Assembly: GCF_000380985.1 (NCBI RefSeq)
Contig: NZ_KB905693.1
Location: 433,545-497,544, forward strand
DNA length: 64,000 nucleotides
Direction of reading: 5' to 3'
From: Proteiniphilum acetatigenes DSM 18083
GTDB lineage: Bacteria > Bacteroidota > Bacteroidia > Bacteroidales > Dysgonomonadaceae
Position numbers and translations under genes: made by a program. Below the pieces are notes generated by a model. The model was not told where the DNA came from. It ran no database searches and saw nothing but the letters and a program-made list of their open reading frames with translations. Every line of letters begins with the position of its first letter. Within the stretch, counting starts at the first letter, position 1. Shown in pieces: positions 44,150 through 53,496 of this stretch.

Positions 44150-46969
44150 TCAGTTCGTAGCCTTGTCGACCAGATAAACCAGCGATTTATAGGCAATACC
44201 ACTGTTTATCGATAATCCTATTTCACATGTCCGGCTGTTGGAATACCCTTCAGTGGCATCCCGGATACCCTCTTTCAACGGTGCGAGTGCCGAGTTATTG
44301 AGTTCCGGATAGAAAAATCCCCGATCGCCCGCCCAACCGCAGCAACCTATATTTTCTGGGACGATCACTTTTTCCGCACAACGTGCCGCCACTGCATGGA
44401 GTTTCTCTTCCAGATGCATCTTGGTAGAACTGCAAGTGGTATGTATGGCGACAGAAACAGGTTGTCTGGTAAATTTCAGACGGTCGAGCAAAAAATCGTG
44501 AATAAACTCTACCTGGTCGTACAATCTAAGCCGCTTGTCGAGTGTTTCACGCATATGTAGCAGACAAGGGCTCATATCACATATAACGGGTAACTCTCCG
44601 TTACGACTTGCTTTCAGAAGCGCTTCATTCAACTCATTCTCCTTTTTTTGTGCCTGCTTCCGGAATCCCTTGCTGCTAAAAGCCATCCCACAGCAAAGTC
44701 TGTTTTTTTCTTCAGGAATGATAACAGTGTATCCTGCTTTTCGTAATATGGAAAGCATCTTCTGCGGTATATCTTCCGTCTCTTTATAGCCGAATGAGGA
44801 GCCGCCCATGGCACGGGTGATACACGAAGGGAAATAGACCGCCACGGGAGCGTCGGGAGCGCACGCAGGGAAAATATTGTGTGTGATCTTTTTGCTGCCG
44901 GAAGGGGTATGACGTGTCCATAAAGGGAATGTTCCGTCGCCTAACCGGTAAAGACCTTTTGTCACGCTTTCCATTACCCCGTATCCCAAACTCTTTCCTA
45001 TGTAGTGAGGAATCGGCAACAGTCCGCGCAATAGAGAGGTCGTACCTGCCATATTGCCGGCAATAGTGTCGGCAATCCGGTTGGCCAATCTGCCGTTTTG
45101 CTGCCAGCGTAATTCTTTGACGAGCTTTCCGGTGTCGATCCTCACCGGGCAGGCAAGTCCGCACAACCCGTCGGTAGCACAGGTCTCTTCCAAAGGATAG
45201 GAAATTTCTTTCACCTGTTTCTGAATCGGGTTGCTTTTCTTAGTGCCTGATACCTCCTGTTCTGCCAGGTGGCGGTAGGCTACAATCCGTTGCCGGGGGG
45301 TAAGGGTCAGATTCTTTGAAGGGCAGTTCACTTCACAAAAACCACATTCAATACATTTGTCAATGATCGGATTGGCTTCCGGAATCCGCTTCAGGTTCTT
45401 GATGAATATATCTCTGTCATCGTTGATCAATACGCCAGGATTGAGGATGTTCTCCGGATCGAAGGTTTTTTTGATACGTTTCATCAGATCGTAGACTTCG
45501 CCACCCCACTCTTTTTCTACAAAGGGGGCCATATTGCGTCCTGTACCGTGCTCGGCTTTGAGACTGCCGTTATGTTTTACCGCAACCAGTTCGCATAATT
45601 CTTCCATGAAGACAGCATATTTTTCCACTTCTTCGGGAGTGTTGATATCAGGGAAGACGGTGAAATGGACATTGCCGTCGAGCAGATGGCCCCACATCAC
45701 AGCATTTCCATAACCGGTACGTACGAGTAACTCACGTACATCTGTGAGTGCATCACCTAACGATTCGGCTCTGAAAGCGATATCTTCAATAATGCTTGCC
45801 GTGCGGGGAGGTCGGGTGGCTGCTGCCGAAGTGAAGAGTCCGTTGCGTACGTTCCAGTACAGATTATAGAGGTGTTTGTCGGTAGTAAACCTGATTGGGG
45901 TAAGTGTCTTGATATGTGCGAGCTTTTCTTCAATCTCAGCCATCTGTGACAGTAAAGTCTCTTCGTCATCGGCTGAAGTATCGATCAGCAATGCGGCTGC
46001 ACCCTCCGGTAACGATTTCAGCTCTTCGGGCATACCATCCTGATCTTCCACGGCACGCAGGGCATTGCGATCCATCAATTCAGCAGCACTTACCTGACAA
46101 CTCCTCAATGGGATGATGGTATTGCTCACCTCCCGAAGGTTGGAGAAATAGATCATTGCTGTGGCTTTCATCGGGGCATCGTGTACAGTCTTGAAAGTAG
46201 CTTGTGAAACAAACCCCAGAGTACCTTCGGAACCAATCATCAGATGCTGGATAATCTGGATAGGATTATTGAAATCAATCAGTGAATTTACCCCGTAACC
46301 ACAAGTGTTTTTAAGTTGAAATTTTGAAGCGATCTTTTTCCGGATCGCTTCATTGCTGACCACATCGTTGTGTAACTGCTCAATTTCCGCGATAAGTTGG
46401 GGATGAGAGGTGATGAAAGTCCGACAACTCTCATTGTCAGCAGTATCTAATAACGAACCGTCGGCAAAGATAATACGCATCGACCTGATCGTATTATAGC
46501 TGTTATGCTGGATCCCGTAACTCGATCCACTTGCATTGTTGGCAATAATCCCACCGATTTTTGCAGAGTTGATAGATGCCGGCTTTGGTCCCAATTTACG
46601 TCTATATCTCATCAACATACGGTTTGCTGCAGCACCGGTAAGTCCACACCCAAATATGGCGGTACGCCCTTCATCGGTAATGGTGGAAAATTCAAATCCG
46701 GTACCAGTTTCCATTAGTATGGAGTCGGAGATGGTCTGTCCACTTAAACTGGTGCCTGCAGCTTTAAATGTTACAGGCAGATTTTCTGTCCGGCAGAATC
46801 CCAATAAACGAATTACTTCATCTTCTGAGTTTACCCTTACTACTGCTTTAGGAATAAGCCGGTAGAGCCCTGCATCCGTTCCTTTGACGAGACGTGAAAG
46901 TTCATCGGTGAAAACCTGATCTTGAGGGAATAATTGTAAGAGCCGGTTACGTAATTGTTTAGTTTCCAT
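44150..46969 (-). CDS. FAD-linked oxidase with ferredoxin and CCG domains (D-lactate/D-2-hydroxyglutarate dehydrogenase-like)
   Basis: The 939-residue product fuses three parts. An N-terminal FAD-binding-4 domain (LPVTFKAAGTSLSGQTISDSI; IGGIIANNASGSSYGI) is followed by an FAD-oxidase C-terminal domain (WGHLLDGNVHFTVFPD; KAEHGTGRNMAPFVE). Next comes a two-cluster ferredoxin segment (KCIECGFCEVNCPSKN; CATDGLCGLACPVRIDTG). The end has two cysteine-rich CCG-type motifs (EKNRLCCGMAFSS; ENIGCCGWAGDRG). Such fusions oxidise D-2-hydroxy acids and pass electrons to the membrane or a partner; the exact substrate cannot be fixed. It converges with the YitT gene (9 nt apart). Confidence 0.92.
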   Translation of the reverse strand: METKQLRNRLLQLFPQDQVFTDELSRLVKGTDAGLYRLIPKAVVRVNSEDEVIRLLGFCRTENLPVTFKAAGTSLSGQTISDSILMETGTGFEFSTITDEGRTAIFGCGLTGAAANRMLMRYRRKLGPKPASINSAKIGGIIANNASGSSYGIQHNSYNTIRSMRIIFADGSLLDTADNESCRTFITSHPQLIAEIEQLHNDVVSNEAIRKKIASKFQLKNTCGYGVNSLIDFNNPIQIIQHLMIGSEGTLGFVSQATFKTVHDAPMKATAMIYFSNLREVSNTIIPLRSCQVSAAELMDRNALRAVEDQDGMPEELKSLPEGAAALLIDTSADDEETLLSQMAEIEEKLAHIKTLTPIRFTTDKHLYNLYWNVRNGLFTSAAATRPPRTASIIEDIAFRAESLGDALTDVRELLVRTGYGNAVMWGHLLDGNVHFTVFPDINTPEEVEKYAVFMEELCELVAVKHNGSLKAEHGTGRNMAPFVEKEWGGEVYDLMKRIKKTFDPENILNPGVLINDDRDIFIKNLKRIPEANPIIDKCIECGFCEVNCPSKNLTLTPRQRIVAYRHLAEQEVSGTKKSNPIQKQVKEISYPLEETCATDGLCGLACPVRIDTGKLVKELRWQQNGRLANRIADTIAGNMAGTTSLLRGLLPIPHYIGKSLGYGVMESVTKGLYRLGDGTFPLWTRHTPSGSKKITHNIFPACAPDAPVAVYFPSCITRAMGGSSFGYKETEDIPQKMLSILRKAGYTVIIPEEKNRLCCGMAFSSKGFRKQAQKKENELNEALLKASRNGELPVICDMSPCLLHMRETLDKRLRLYDQVEFIHDFLLDRLKFTRQPVSVAIHTTCSSTKMHLEEKLHAVAARCAEKVIVPENIGCCGWAGDRGFFYPELNNSALAPLKEGIRDATEGYSNSRTCEIGLSINSGIAYKSLVYLVDKATN

Positions 46970-47033
46970 TTAATCCGTATCTTTTTCGTAAAGATAGATG
47001 ATAAATTCATAGGAGTAGAAAAAGTAACAAGAA

Positions 47034-47059
47034 AAAAGCTGTCATTTCAGACAGCTTTT
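47034..47059 (-). terminator. Rho-independent terminator
   Basis: AAAAGCTGTC (47034-47043) and GACAGCTTTT (47050-47059) pair perfectly over 10 bp with a 6-nt loop. On the minus strand it is followed by TTTTTTC-like U-rich sequence and lies 35 nt after the stop of the winged-helix gene at 47095. Confidence 0.85.
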
Positions 47060-47094
47060 ACACGCTTTTTCATTTAAACGATGAGTTTTACTTG

Positions 47095-47292
47095 TCAGCT
47101 CAATGACGCAAAGACTTCTTTTTCTTCGGCGTCCAAAGCAACTTTTCCCTCTCTTGCCAGCCATCCGAGTGCTGCGTAGAGGTCTTTATCGGTCAATTTC
47201 GTTGCTTTTTTGATCTCTTTGACATTCTGCCGGCCTTTCTCGTCCAGAATCGTCCATACTTTGCCGGCGTTGATTCCAATTTGTTCAACCAT
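47095..47292 (-). CDS. Small winged-helix domain protein
   Basis: The 65-residue product is one winged helix: MVEQIGINAGKVWTILDEKG, then VKEIKKATKLTDKDLYAALGWLAREGKVAL, then a short wing. It matches the small PF10771-type winged-helix proteins of Bacteroidetes. DNA binding is plausible but no target is known. It has its own promoter (47333-47363) and terminator (47034-47059). Confidence 0.88.
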   Translation of the reverse strand: MVEQIGINAGKVWTILDEKGRQNVKEIKKATKLTDKDLYAALGWLAREGKVALDAEEKEVFASLS

Positions 47293-47332
47293 TCATTTTG
47301 ATTTTTAATAGTATAACCTAATAATTTCGGGG

Positions 47333-47363
47333 CAAAGTTACGGTTATATTTGCAGAAAAACAA
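47333..47363 (-). promoter_or_regulatory. Promoter of the small winged-helix gene
   Basis: On the minus strand TTG (47363-47361), 20 nt, then TAACTTTG (47340-47333) fit the Bacteroidetes consensus TTG-N19-21-TAnnTTTG. The ATG at 47292 is about 40 nt downstream. An AACGTTTTCGTAAAG sequence abuts the -33 side. Confidence 0.7.
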
Positions 47364-47424
47364 CGTTTTCGTAAAGTTAAATATACAAATAAGTAATGAT
47401 TATCAATCAGGTAGTACTTTTATA

Positions 47425-48009
47425 TCAATTTTCAGTTACTCTTTTCATCAGTTCTGAGACCTGTTTGATAAGAGAATGCCTGTTGTCATTGCAGATTACA
47501 TAATCGGCATACTTTATTTTCTCCTCTTCAGGGAGTTGGCTGTTCATCCGGGCTTCTACCTCATTGCGTGCCGAACGGTCGCGCTGCATAACCCTGGCGA
47601 TACGAAGTTCTTTCGGAGCTTGTACCATAACCACTTTGTCTACGAATTGGTGAAAGCCCGCCTCAATAAGTAGGGCGGCATCTAGAATCACCATCGGGCA
47701 ATGTTCCCGCATCCGACACCATTCGGTAAAATGCCTGGCCAGTTCCGGATGGATAATGGAATTGACTATAGCCAATTTGCGACTATCATGAAAAATAATG
47801 GAAGCCAGCTTTTTTCTGTCTAGTTTGTCATTGATATAAAGATCTTCTCCGATCTGCTGTGTCAATTGCGCACGGATATAAGGTGACGAATCATTCAGTT
47901 TTTTTGCTTCCTGGTCGGCATTGTATAAAGGAATTCCATGCAGGCGGAAAAGTTCGGATACGACTGATTTCCCGCTTCCTATTCCTCCGGTGATGCCGAT
48001 CTTTATCAT
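47425..48009 (-). CDS. coaE: Dephospho-CoA kinase
   Basis: The 194-residue product begins MIKIGITGGIGSGKSVVSELF, the P-loop of CoaE. It contains the lid and substrate residues in VVMVQAPKELRIARVMQRD and SQLPEEEKIKYADYVICND. It phosphorylates dephospho-CoA in the last step of CoA synthesis. Its start overlaps the ybbR-like stop by 4 nt (ATGA), placing it at the end of a nusB-yajC-ybbR-coaE unit. Confidence 0.97.
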   Translation of the reverse strand: MIKIGITGGIGSGKSVVSELFRLHGIPLYNADQEAKKLNDSSPYIRAQLTQQIGEDLYINDKLDRKKLASIIFHDSRKLAIVNSIIHPELARHFTEWCRMREHCPMVILDAALLIEAGFHQFVDKVVMVQAPKELRIARVMQRDRSARNEVEARMNSQLPEEEKIKYADYVICNDNRHSLIKQVSELMKRVTEN

Positions 48010-49001
48010 CTGTCAGTCTTGCTTTCAAACAGGAATTCCACTGAAGCCGGGGAGATCCGGGGATTGATAATGGAAGAGGGCCTGTCTGTAAGTTCAAGTT
48101 CCACACGTCCATCCTCGTTAGAATGAAACTTTCTGTAATCGAGCTCTATGGAGAAATCTTCCGGTACAATTTTCTTGTACTCTTCAAGTGTAACCGAGAA
48201 AGTAACGTTGGCACGGGACGGGAAGAATTTTACATCGAGCCTTGCAGGCATATGGGTGGCCGTAATGGGCACTTCAAATGTCCGTTCGGTATACTCTTGT
48301 ATGGGAATATATATATCTACCTGTGAAGGTACAAATTTTACCCCTCCCACATTATTTATCCTAATGGGTAACTGAGACGTAGCTTTCAGATTTTTGAATA
48401 CCGTATATTCGGTCACGGCACCTTTCAGTTTATCGAGTGATTGCTGGGAGCCGTAGGCCATCACTACCTCCGGAATAAAGATTGCGCTGTCTGCCACTAA
48501 ATTAGCCCTGCTTGTGGTGATTTCTCCGTCGAAGACCACGGGCAATTCTTTACTCTGCAGTTTGGAGGTTGCCAGTGAGATACTCATAGGATAATAACCT
48601 CTTATGTTAGTGCTGGGGAATAGTTGGGTGCGGATAAGCTGTTCGTACTGGTTACCCTGAAGCACCTTATTACCACCTTCGGTTATCTCAGTAACATTGA
48701 TCTCGAGCGAATCTCTTTTTCTCATGTCGAGACGAAAGATCTGCGCTCCATTGTCGGCCACACTCACCTCTAAAAAGGGGGGCAGGGGATTATCGAACAC
48801 TACATCGTCGGGGATGTTCGTGTATTTCAACGGTATCCTGTAGGTACCTTCTACATTCTCTTTCTGAAAAAAGAGCATTAACCAGAAAATAAAAGCCAGC
48901 ACCAGGAAGAACAGAAAGGCCAATACATTTTTCCACGGGAAGGTGGAAAAAAATACCTTGATCCCGGGCTGCCATTTCTTGATGATAGCTCTTACTTCCA
49001 T
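48006..49001 (-). CDS. YbbR-domain protein
   Basis: The 331-residue product has one N-terminal membrane helix (KNVLAFLFFLVLAFIFWLMLFF) followed by YbbR-like beta domains (LKYTNIPDDVVFDNPLPPFLEVSVADNG; ELPVVFDGEITTSRANLVADSAIFIPEVVMAYGSQQSLDKL). Most of it is expected outside the inner membrane. In Firmicutes YbbR (CdaR) regulates diadenylate cyclase; no CdaA is adjacent here, so that role is uncertain. I chose the ATG at 49001; a GTG one codon upstream is equivalent. Confidence 0.9.
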   Translation of the reverse strand: MEVRAIIKKWQPGIKVFFSTFPWKNVLAFLFFLVLAFIFWLMLFFQKENVEGTYRIPLKYTNIPDDVVFDNPLPPFLEVSVADNGAQIFRLDMRKRDSLEINVTEITEGGNKVLQGNQYEQLIRTQLFPSTNIRGYYPMSISLATSKLQSKELPVVFDGEITTSRANLVADSAIFIPEVVMAYGSQQSLDKLKGAVTEYTVFKNLKATSQLPIRINNVGGVKFVPSQVDIYIPIQEYTERTFEVPITATHMPARLDVKFFPSRANVTFSVTLEEYKKIVPEDFSIELDYRKFHSNEDGRVELELTDRPSSIINPRISPASVEFLFESKTDR

Positions 49002-49013
49002 CACAAACGCAGT

Positions 49014-49325
49014 TTACTTGGTCTGTTGTGCTACGTCGGCCGGTGAGGCATATACCGAACCTTTTTCGAATTTTAATTTTACGCCATCAGCTACTTCCAC
49101 TAAAAACCATGTGTCGCCTACTTCTCTGATCCTTCCATGGATACCACCTGAAGTGACAACCTTATCTCCGGTTTTCATGGCTTCGCGGCTTTTCTGCAGT
49201 TCTTTCTGTTTTTTCTGCTGGGGACGTATCATAAAGAAATAAAATACGGCAAAAATGGCAACCATCATTAACAGGGTGCCGCCCATACCACCGCTAGGAG
49301 CGGCTGCTTGTAATAAAACATTCAT
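49014..49325 (-). CDS. yajC: Sec translocase accessory protein YajC
   Basis: The 103-residue product has one membrane helix (GTLLMMVAIFAVFYFFMIRPQQKKQKE) and the conserved cytoplasmic YajC domain (MKTGDKVVTSGGIHGRIREVGDTWFLVEVADGVKLKFEKGSV). It associates with SecDF in the inner membrane. It lies between nusB and the ybbR-like gene, a typical Bacteroidetes arrangement. Confidence 0.96.
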   Translation of the reverse strand: MNVLLQAAAPSGGMGGTLLMMVAIFAVFYFFMIRPQQKKQKELQKSREAMKTGDKVVTSGGIHGRIREVGDTWFLVEVADGVKLKFEKGSVYASPADVAQQTK

Positions 49326-49351
49326 AAGAATTATTGTTTAGGTGTTTATAA

Positions 49352-50278
49352 TTAGTTTTTAAAGATACGATTTTCTTTTTTTATTTCCTGCACAATCGCA
49401 TCCAAAATTCCATTGATAAAGGTACCACTTTTGGAGGTACTGTACGATTTAGCAATCTCAATATATTCGTTAAGCGAAACATTGGTCGGGATAGAATCAA
49501 ATGTAAATATCTCGGAAAGAGCTACCTGCATGATGATAAGATCCATGAACGCAATGCGGTCAAAATCCCATTTTTCAGTGTGTTTCTCAATGAGTCCGCG
49601 GTATTCCTTTTCGTCCAATATGGAATTATGCAGTAATTTCAGCGCATACTCCTTATCTTCTTCATCTTTAAACATTGGCAACAGAGGTTGATTATCGCCA
49701 TTCTCTGCCGAAAACCGCTTGATGGTCTTCATTACAAAGGTCTGTACAATCTCAATATCGTCATTCCAGTATATACACTCATCCTCCAGAATATCATCCA
49801 GTTCTTCATTCAGGTAGATAAACTGCTTGAATGTTTTCCGCCAGAACTCCTGATCTTCTTCGTAGGTAGGAGAAGCGATCGCGGCGTATTCTTTGTAAGT
49901 GTCAGAAGATAAAATCTCGTCTAACAGGTTTTTGATGAACGCTTCGTTCGATTCCCAGGACATGGGACGTTCCGCAAGCTGTTTTTGGAATTGCCTGTTC
50001 CCGCGCAATTGCACGATGAACTTATTGTCGATAAGATGGGTGTTGGGATGTAGATCCTCCTCCGTCGGCAAGAATTTATTCCGTTTTGTCTCCACCCTGT
50101 TTTGATACGAATCGGTGAGCTCTACCATCAGAAGAAGTAGAAAATAATAAAGATCGTATGATTTCTGCAGGCCGAATAATAATTCTTTTTCGGCGTTACG
50201 TAAATCTTTATTCGTATTTTGGTACCAAGCATAAACCAATTGTACTACCCTGATACGAATTAAATTTCTGTTAATCAT
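49352..50278 (-). CDS. nusB: Transcription antitermination factor NusB
   Basis: The 308-residue product carries a NusB fold at its C-terminus (FDRIAFMDLIIMQVALSEIFTFDSIPTNVSLNEYIEIAKSYSTSKSGTFINGILDAIV). It also has a long N-terminal extension (MINRNLIRIRVVQLVYAWYQNTNKDLRNAEKELLFGL). The long form is normal in Bacteroidetes, about twice the size of E. coli NusB. It works with NusE/S10 in rRNA antitermination. Its ATG is 10 bp from an AACGTTTTCGTTAAGC repeat element. Confidence 0.95.
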   Translation of the reverse strand: MINRNLIRIRVVQLVYAWYQNTNKDLRNAEKELLFGLQKSYDLYYFLLLLMVELTDSYQNRVETKRNKFLPTEEDLHPNTHLIDNKFIVQLRGNRQFQKQLAERPMSWESNEAFIKNLLDEILSSDTYKEYAAIASPTYEEDQEFWRKTFKQFIYLNEELDDILEDECIYWNDDIEIVQTFVMKTIKRFSAENGDNQPLLPMFKDEEDKEYALKLLHNSILDEKEYRGLIEKHTEKWDFDRIAFMDLIIMQVALSEIFTFDSIPTNVSLNEYIEIAKSYSTSKSGTFINGILDAIVQEIKKENRIFKN

Positions 50279-50669
50279 TGATGCAATGAACGTTTTCGTT
50301 AAGCTAAATGAGCAGAAGACAAAACTCGCTTGGATTATGCCATAGCGAGGAAATGTCTACTTTAGTGAACGTTTTCGTTAAGCAGGAGCAGAACAAATTT
50401 ATTTGTTTTGCCGGGCGTAGAAAACGTCTATTCTTTAATGAACTTAGTTTTAGAGTTGCAAAAGTAGCTAATTTTTCGGTATTAAACACACTGTTGAGCG
50501 AAAAGTAAGTATGTCGGGTAAAATCGGGAGAGTATCCGGACAATTATTTTAAACAAATTTCGTAGATTTGCAGAGAATGTGGGAAGGTGGAAAAGTTCGA
50601 GAAGCGGTAAATAATCTTTCAAATCCGACATTCTGAATCTCAAGTCCTCAATTAAAATAAACTAATCAT
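50279..50669. other. 391-nt gap: two AACGTTTTCG repeat elements and the GH20 promoter
   Basis: The exact 16-mer AACGTTTTCGTTAAGC occurs at 50289-50304 and 50368-50383, each starting a diverged element of about 80-100 bp. Inner stems differ: CTCGCT/AGCGAG in the first, AACAAAT/TTTGTT-like in the second. A third relative is at 53336. Downstream TAGATTTG (50564-50571) is an exact -7 box for the GH20 gene at 50670. The nusB promoter must also lie here, but no clear box was found on the minus strand. Confidence 0.65.
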
Positions 50670-52574
50670 ATGAGAAAAGGAATTTTTATACTTGCACTTA
50701 TGTTGATCGGTATATCGGTTATGGGACAACAACGGGAACGGAATATTGCCATTATTCCGGAACCTGTCTCGCTTCTTAAGAAAGGCGGGCATTACGTCTT
50801 GCCTGACGAGGTGGTTATTTCAAGTCCGGCAGATAAGTCGACTGCCTATGTGAATCAGCTGTTAAAAGAGAAACTTTCTATAGCGTCCGGTAAGAAGGTA
50901 AAGTTGACTACTTCAGCTACCAATGCCGATATTGAATTACTATTAAATAAAACTACCGATAGAGAGATTGGTAGTGAAGGATACAGGCTGCATGTAACAC
51001 CGGAGAAAGTGGTTATAAAAGCAAACGAGCCGGCTGGTTTGTTATATGGAGTGCAGACGCTTTTCCAGCTTTTGCCTCCCCAAATTGAAAGCGATAAAAG
51101 AGAGGAGCATGTTTCCTGGCAGATACCTGTGGTGGAGATTGTGGATTATCCCAGAGTAGAATGGCGAGGGTTGATGCTCGACGTATCTCGTCATTTTTTC
51201 ACGGTGGACGAAGTAAAACGATTTATCGATAACATGGTGAAATACAAATACAATATATTTCACTGGCACCTTACTGATGATGAGGGGTGGCGCATTGAGA
51301 TAAAAAGTCTGCCGAAGTTGACTGAAGTGGGTGCATGGCGTACCGAACAGATAGGATGGTTTGGTAGTCTTTCTGATCCTGACCCCAACGCACCCAAAAA
51401 CTACGGTGGTTTTTATACGCAGGATGAGATCAGGGAGGTGATTGCATATGCAATGGAGCGTAATGTACAGGTAATGCCGGAGATCGATGTGCCGGGGCAC
51501 AGTTCGGCAGTATTGGCTGCATATCCCGAACTGGCCTGTTTCCCGGAAAGCGGAGACCATTTCGTGCGTACGGGAGCTCCTTTTCTCGACTGGAATACCG
51601 GAGGGCGACCTGCTGCCATTTATGAGAATACGCTTTGCCCTGCCAATGAAAACGTCTATGAATTCATGGATAAGGTGATCACTGAAGTGGCGGAGCTTTT
51701 CCCGTTTGAGTACATTCATACCGGTGGCGACGAAGCTCCCTATACCTTCTGGGAAAAGAGTCCGGCTGTCAAACAGTTGATGGTCCGTGAAGGAATAGAA
51801 GATATGGCCGGCGTACAATCCTATTTCGGCAAACGGGTAGAACAGATCATTCTTTCCAAAGGGAAAAAAATGATGGGCTGGGACGAGATCCTTGAAGGTG
51901 GTATTACACCCACCACTGCATTGATGAGTTGGCGTGGGATTGAGCATGGGATCGAAGCCTCCAGGTCGGGACATTATGTCGTAATGAGTCCGACTAATTA
52001 TGTATATATCGATTATATGCAGGGTGATCGTTCTATGGAGCCAATTGTATATAGCAGTCTGCGATTGAATCAAACCTATCAATTCGACCCTATACCGGAA
52101 GGTGCCAATGCGGAGTATATATTAGGTGGACAGGCGAATTTGTGGACAGAGCAGGTCTATAATATCCGTCAGGTGGAATATATGGTTTGGCCGCGTGGAT
52201 TTGCCGTGGCTGAATCGCTCTGGTCTCCAAAGGACAAAAAGGATTGGACCCGTTTCACCTCCAAGACGGAAGATCATTTTGTGCGCTTGGATTATGCACA
52301 GACCAAATATTCCCCGGCGATGTACGATCCTATTGTAACAGTAACAAAGGAGGGGGAGGAGCTTGTTGTGACGCTCACAACGGAGATCGATGGGTTGGAT
52401 ATTTATACCAGTTTCGATGCCTCTACTCCCGACAATTTCTATCCGGTCTATAAGGAGCCGTTACGGGTTCCTAAAGATGCTTATATACTGAGAATTATTT
52501 CCTATCGTGACGGCAAGCCTGTCGGGCGACTGATGAGTATTTCCGCAGAAGAACTGAAGAAAAGAGTGAGATAG
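50670..52574 (+). CDS. GH20 beta-N-acetylhexosaminidase, secreted
   Basis: The 634-residue product has a signal peptide (MRKGIFILALMLIGISVMGQ). A GH20b N-terminal domain (IIPEPVSLLKKGGHYVLP) precedes the GH20 barrel with WRGLMLDVSRHFFTVDEVKRFID, FHWHLTDDEGWRIEI and the catalytic Asp354-Glu355 in YIHTGGDEAPYTFWE. A short C-terminal domain resembles a chitobiase-type beta module. It removes terminal beta-GlcNAc/GalNAc from glycoconjugates in the periplasm. It is transcribed alone from the promoter at 50564-50571. Confidence 0.96.
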   Translation: MRKGIFILALMLIGISVMGQQRERNIAIIPEPVSLLKKGGHYVLPDEVVISSPADKSTAYVNQLLKEKLSIASGKKVKLTTSATNADIELLLNKTTDREIGSEGYRLHVTPEKVVIKANEPAGLLYGVQTLFQLLPPQIESDKREEHVSWQIPVVEIVDYPRVEWRGLMLDVSRHFFTVDEVKRFIDNMVKYKYNIFHWHLTDDEGWRIEIKSLPKLTEVGAWRTEQIGWFGSLSDPDPNAPKNYGGFYTQDEIREVIAYAMERNVQVMPEIDVPGHSSAVLAAYPELACFPESGDHFVRTGAPFLDWNTGGRPAAIYENTLCPANENVYEFMDKVITEVAELFPFEYIHTGGDEAPYTFWEKSPAVKQLMVREGIEDMAGVQSYFGKRVEQIILSKGKKMMGWDEILEGGITPTTALMSWRGIEHGIEASRSGHYVVMSPTNYVYIDYMQGDRSMEPIVYSSLRLNQTYQFDPIPEGANAEYILGGQANLWTEQVYNIRQVEYMVWPRGFAVAESLWSPKDKKDWTRFTSKTEDHFVRLDYAQTKYSPAMYDPIVTVTKEGEELVVTLTTEIDGLDIYTSFDASTPDNFYPVYKEPLRVPKDAYILRIISYRDGKPVGRLMSISAEELKKRVR

Positions 52575-52601
52575 ATAAGACTAATAATAAGTATTAAGTT
52601 G

Positions 52602-52632
52602 TTGTTTGATAAAAAGAAAATCATTACCTTTG
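52602..52632 (+). promoter_or_regulatory. Promoter of the L25 gene
   Basis: TTG (52602-52604), 20 nt, then TACCTTTG (52625-52632) match the Bacteroidetes consensus exactly. The ATG at 52712 is 80 nt downstream, leaving a sizeable 5' leader. Confidence 0.75.
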
Positions 52633-52711
52633 CGCCGCTTTTTTGAAAGCTCCCGTGTGATGGGAAATAAAGAAAGCACTTTATTTTGAGTAACACAAAC
52701 AAATTGTAAAA

Positions 52712-53290
52712 ATGAAAACATTTGAATTAAAAGGCGAGATCAGAGACGATTTCGGAAAAAAAGCGGCCAGAGCATATCGCAGTGAAGGGCTGATCCCGTG
52801 TGTTGTATACGGAGGACATGGCGAAGGTAATGTGAACTTCGTAGTGAAGCAGGGCGACGTGCGTAAATTGATTTACACGCCGGAAGTCTTTCTGGTAAAT
52901 CTCGACCTTGGAGAAAAGAAATTACAAGCCATCGTAAAAGAGTTACAGTTTCATCCGGTAAAAGATACCATTCTTCATATCGACTTCTTGCACGTGGTCG
53001 AAAATGCACCTGTAGTGATTGAAATTCCTGTTCGTCTGGTTGGTCTGGCTGCCGGCGTGAGAGCTGGTGGTAAGTTGTCACTCGATACACGTAAATTGAA
53101 AGTGAAAGCATTGCCATCCAAATTGCCCGAAGAATTGGTGGTGAACGTAGAAAAACTGGAATTGGGTAAATCTATTCAGGTTGGGCAGTTGAATTTCGAC
53201 GATGTGGAAATATTGAATGCCAAGAATGCCGTCGTATGCCGTGTGCAGTTGACACGTGCTGCAAGAGGAGCAGCAGCAAAGGCTGAGTAA
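52712..53290 (+). CDS. rplY: 50S ribosomal protein L25, Ctc form
   Basis: The 192-residue product has the L25 5S-rRNA-binding domain (LKGEIRDDFGKKAARAYRSEGLIPCVVYGG; LQFHPVKDTILHIDFLHV) followed by the TL5/Ctc C-terminal beta domain (IPVRLVGLAAGVRAGGKLSLDTRKLKVKALPSKLPEELVVNVEKLELGKSIQV). The tail is Ala/Lys rich. It is followed by pth after a 206-nt gap, a common Bacteroidetes order. Confidence 0.97.
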   Translation: MKTFELKGEIRDDFGKKAARAYRSEGLIPCVVYGGHGEGNVNFVVKQGDVRKLIYTPEVFLVNLDLGEKKLQAIVKELQFHPVKDTILHIDFLHVVENAPVVIEIPVRLVGLAAGVRAGGKLSLDTRKLKVKALPSKLPEELVVNVEKLELGKSIQVGQLNFDDVEILNAKNAVVCRVQLTRAARGAAAKAE

Positions 53291-53496
53291 AAAGAGAGAG
53301 GTATGAAACGAGCATGAGAACTGTTCACATCCGGAAACGTTTTCGATAAGCGAATACAGAGGAAAAACTTGGTTTTACTATGTTGAGCGTAGAATTGAAA
53401 ATCGAGGAGCGAAGGCGACTCAAAACTACTAGCTTTAGTGAACATGACAATATGCGAGTTCCATACGAACTTAGTGTTGAAAATTGATATTGTCGT
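53291..53496. repeat. Intergenic repeat related to the nusB-upstream elements
   Basis: AACGTTTTCGATAAGC at 53336-53351 matches 15 of 16 bases of the elements at 50289 and 50368. Further downstream AGCGTAGAA and CTTTAGTGAAC (about 53434-53444) match the second half of those elements (GCGTAGAAAACG; CTTTAGTGAAC). So this is a third, longer and more diverged copy. No gene is seen in it. Confidence 0.65.

Noticed and set aside
51042-52082. 346-codon minus-strand open frame opposite the GH20 gene
   Set aside because: It is long but antisense to a catalytically complete hexosaminidase and has no recognisable domain.
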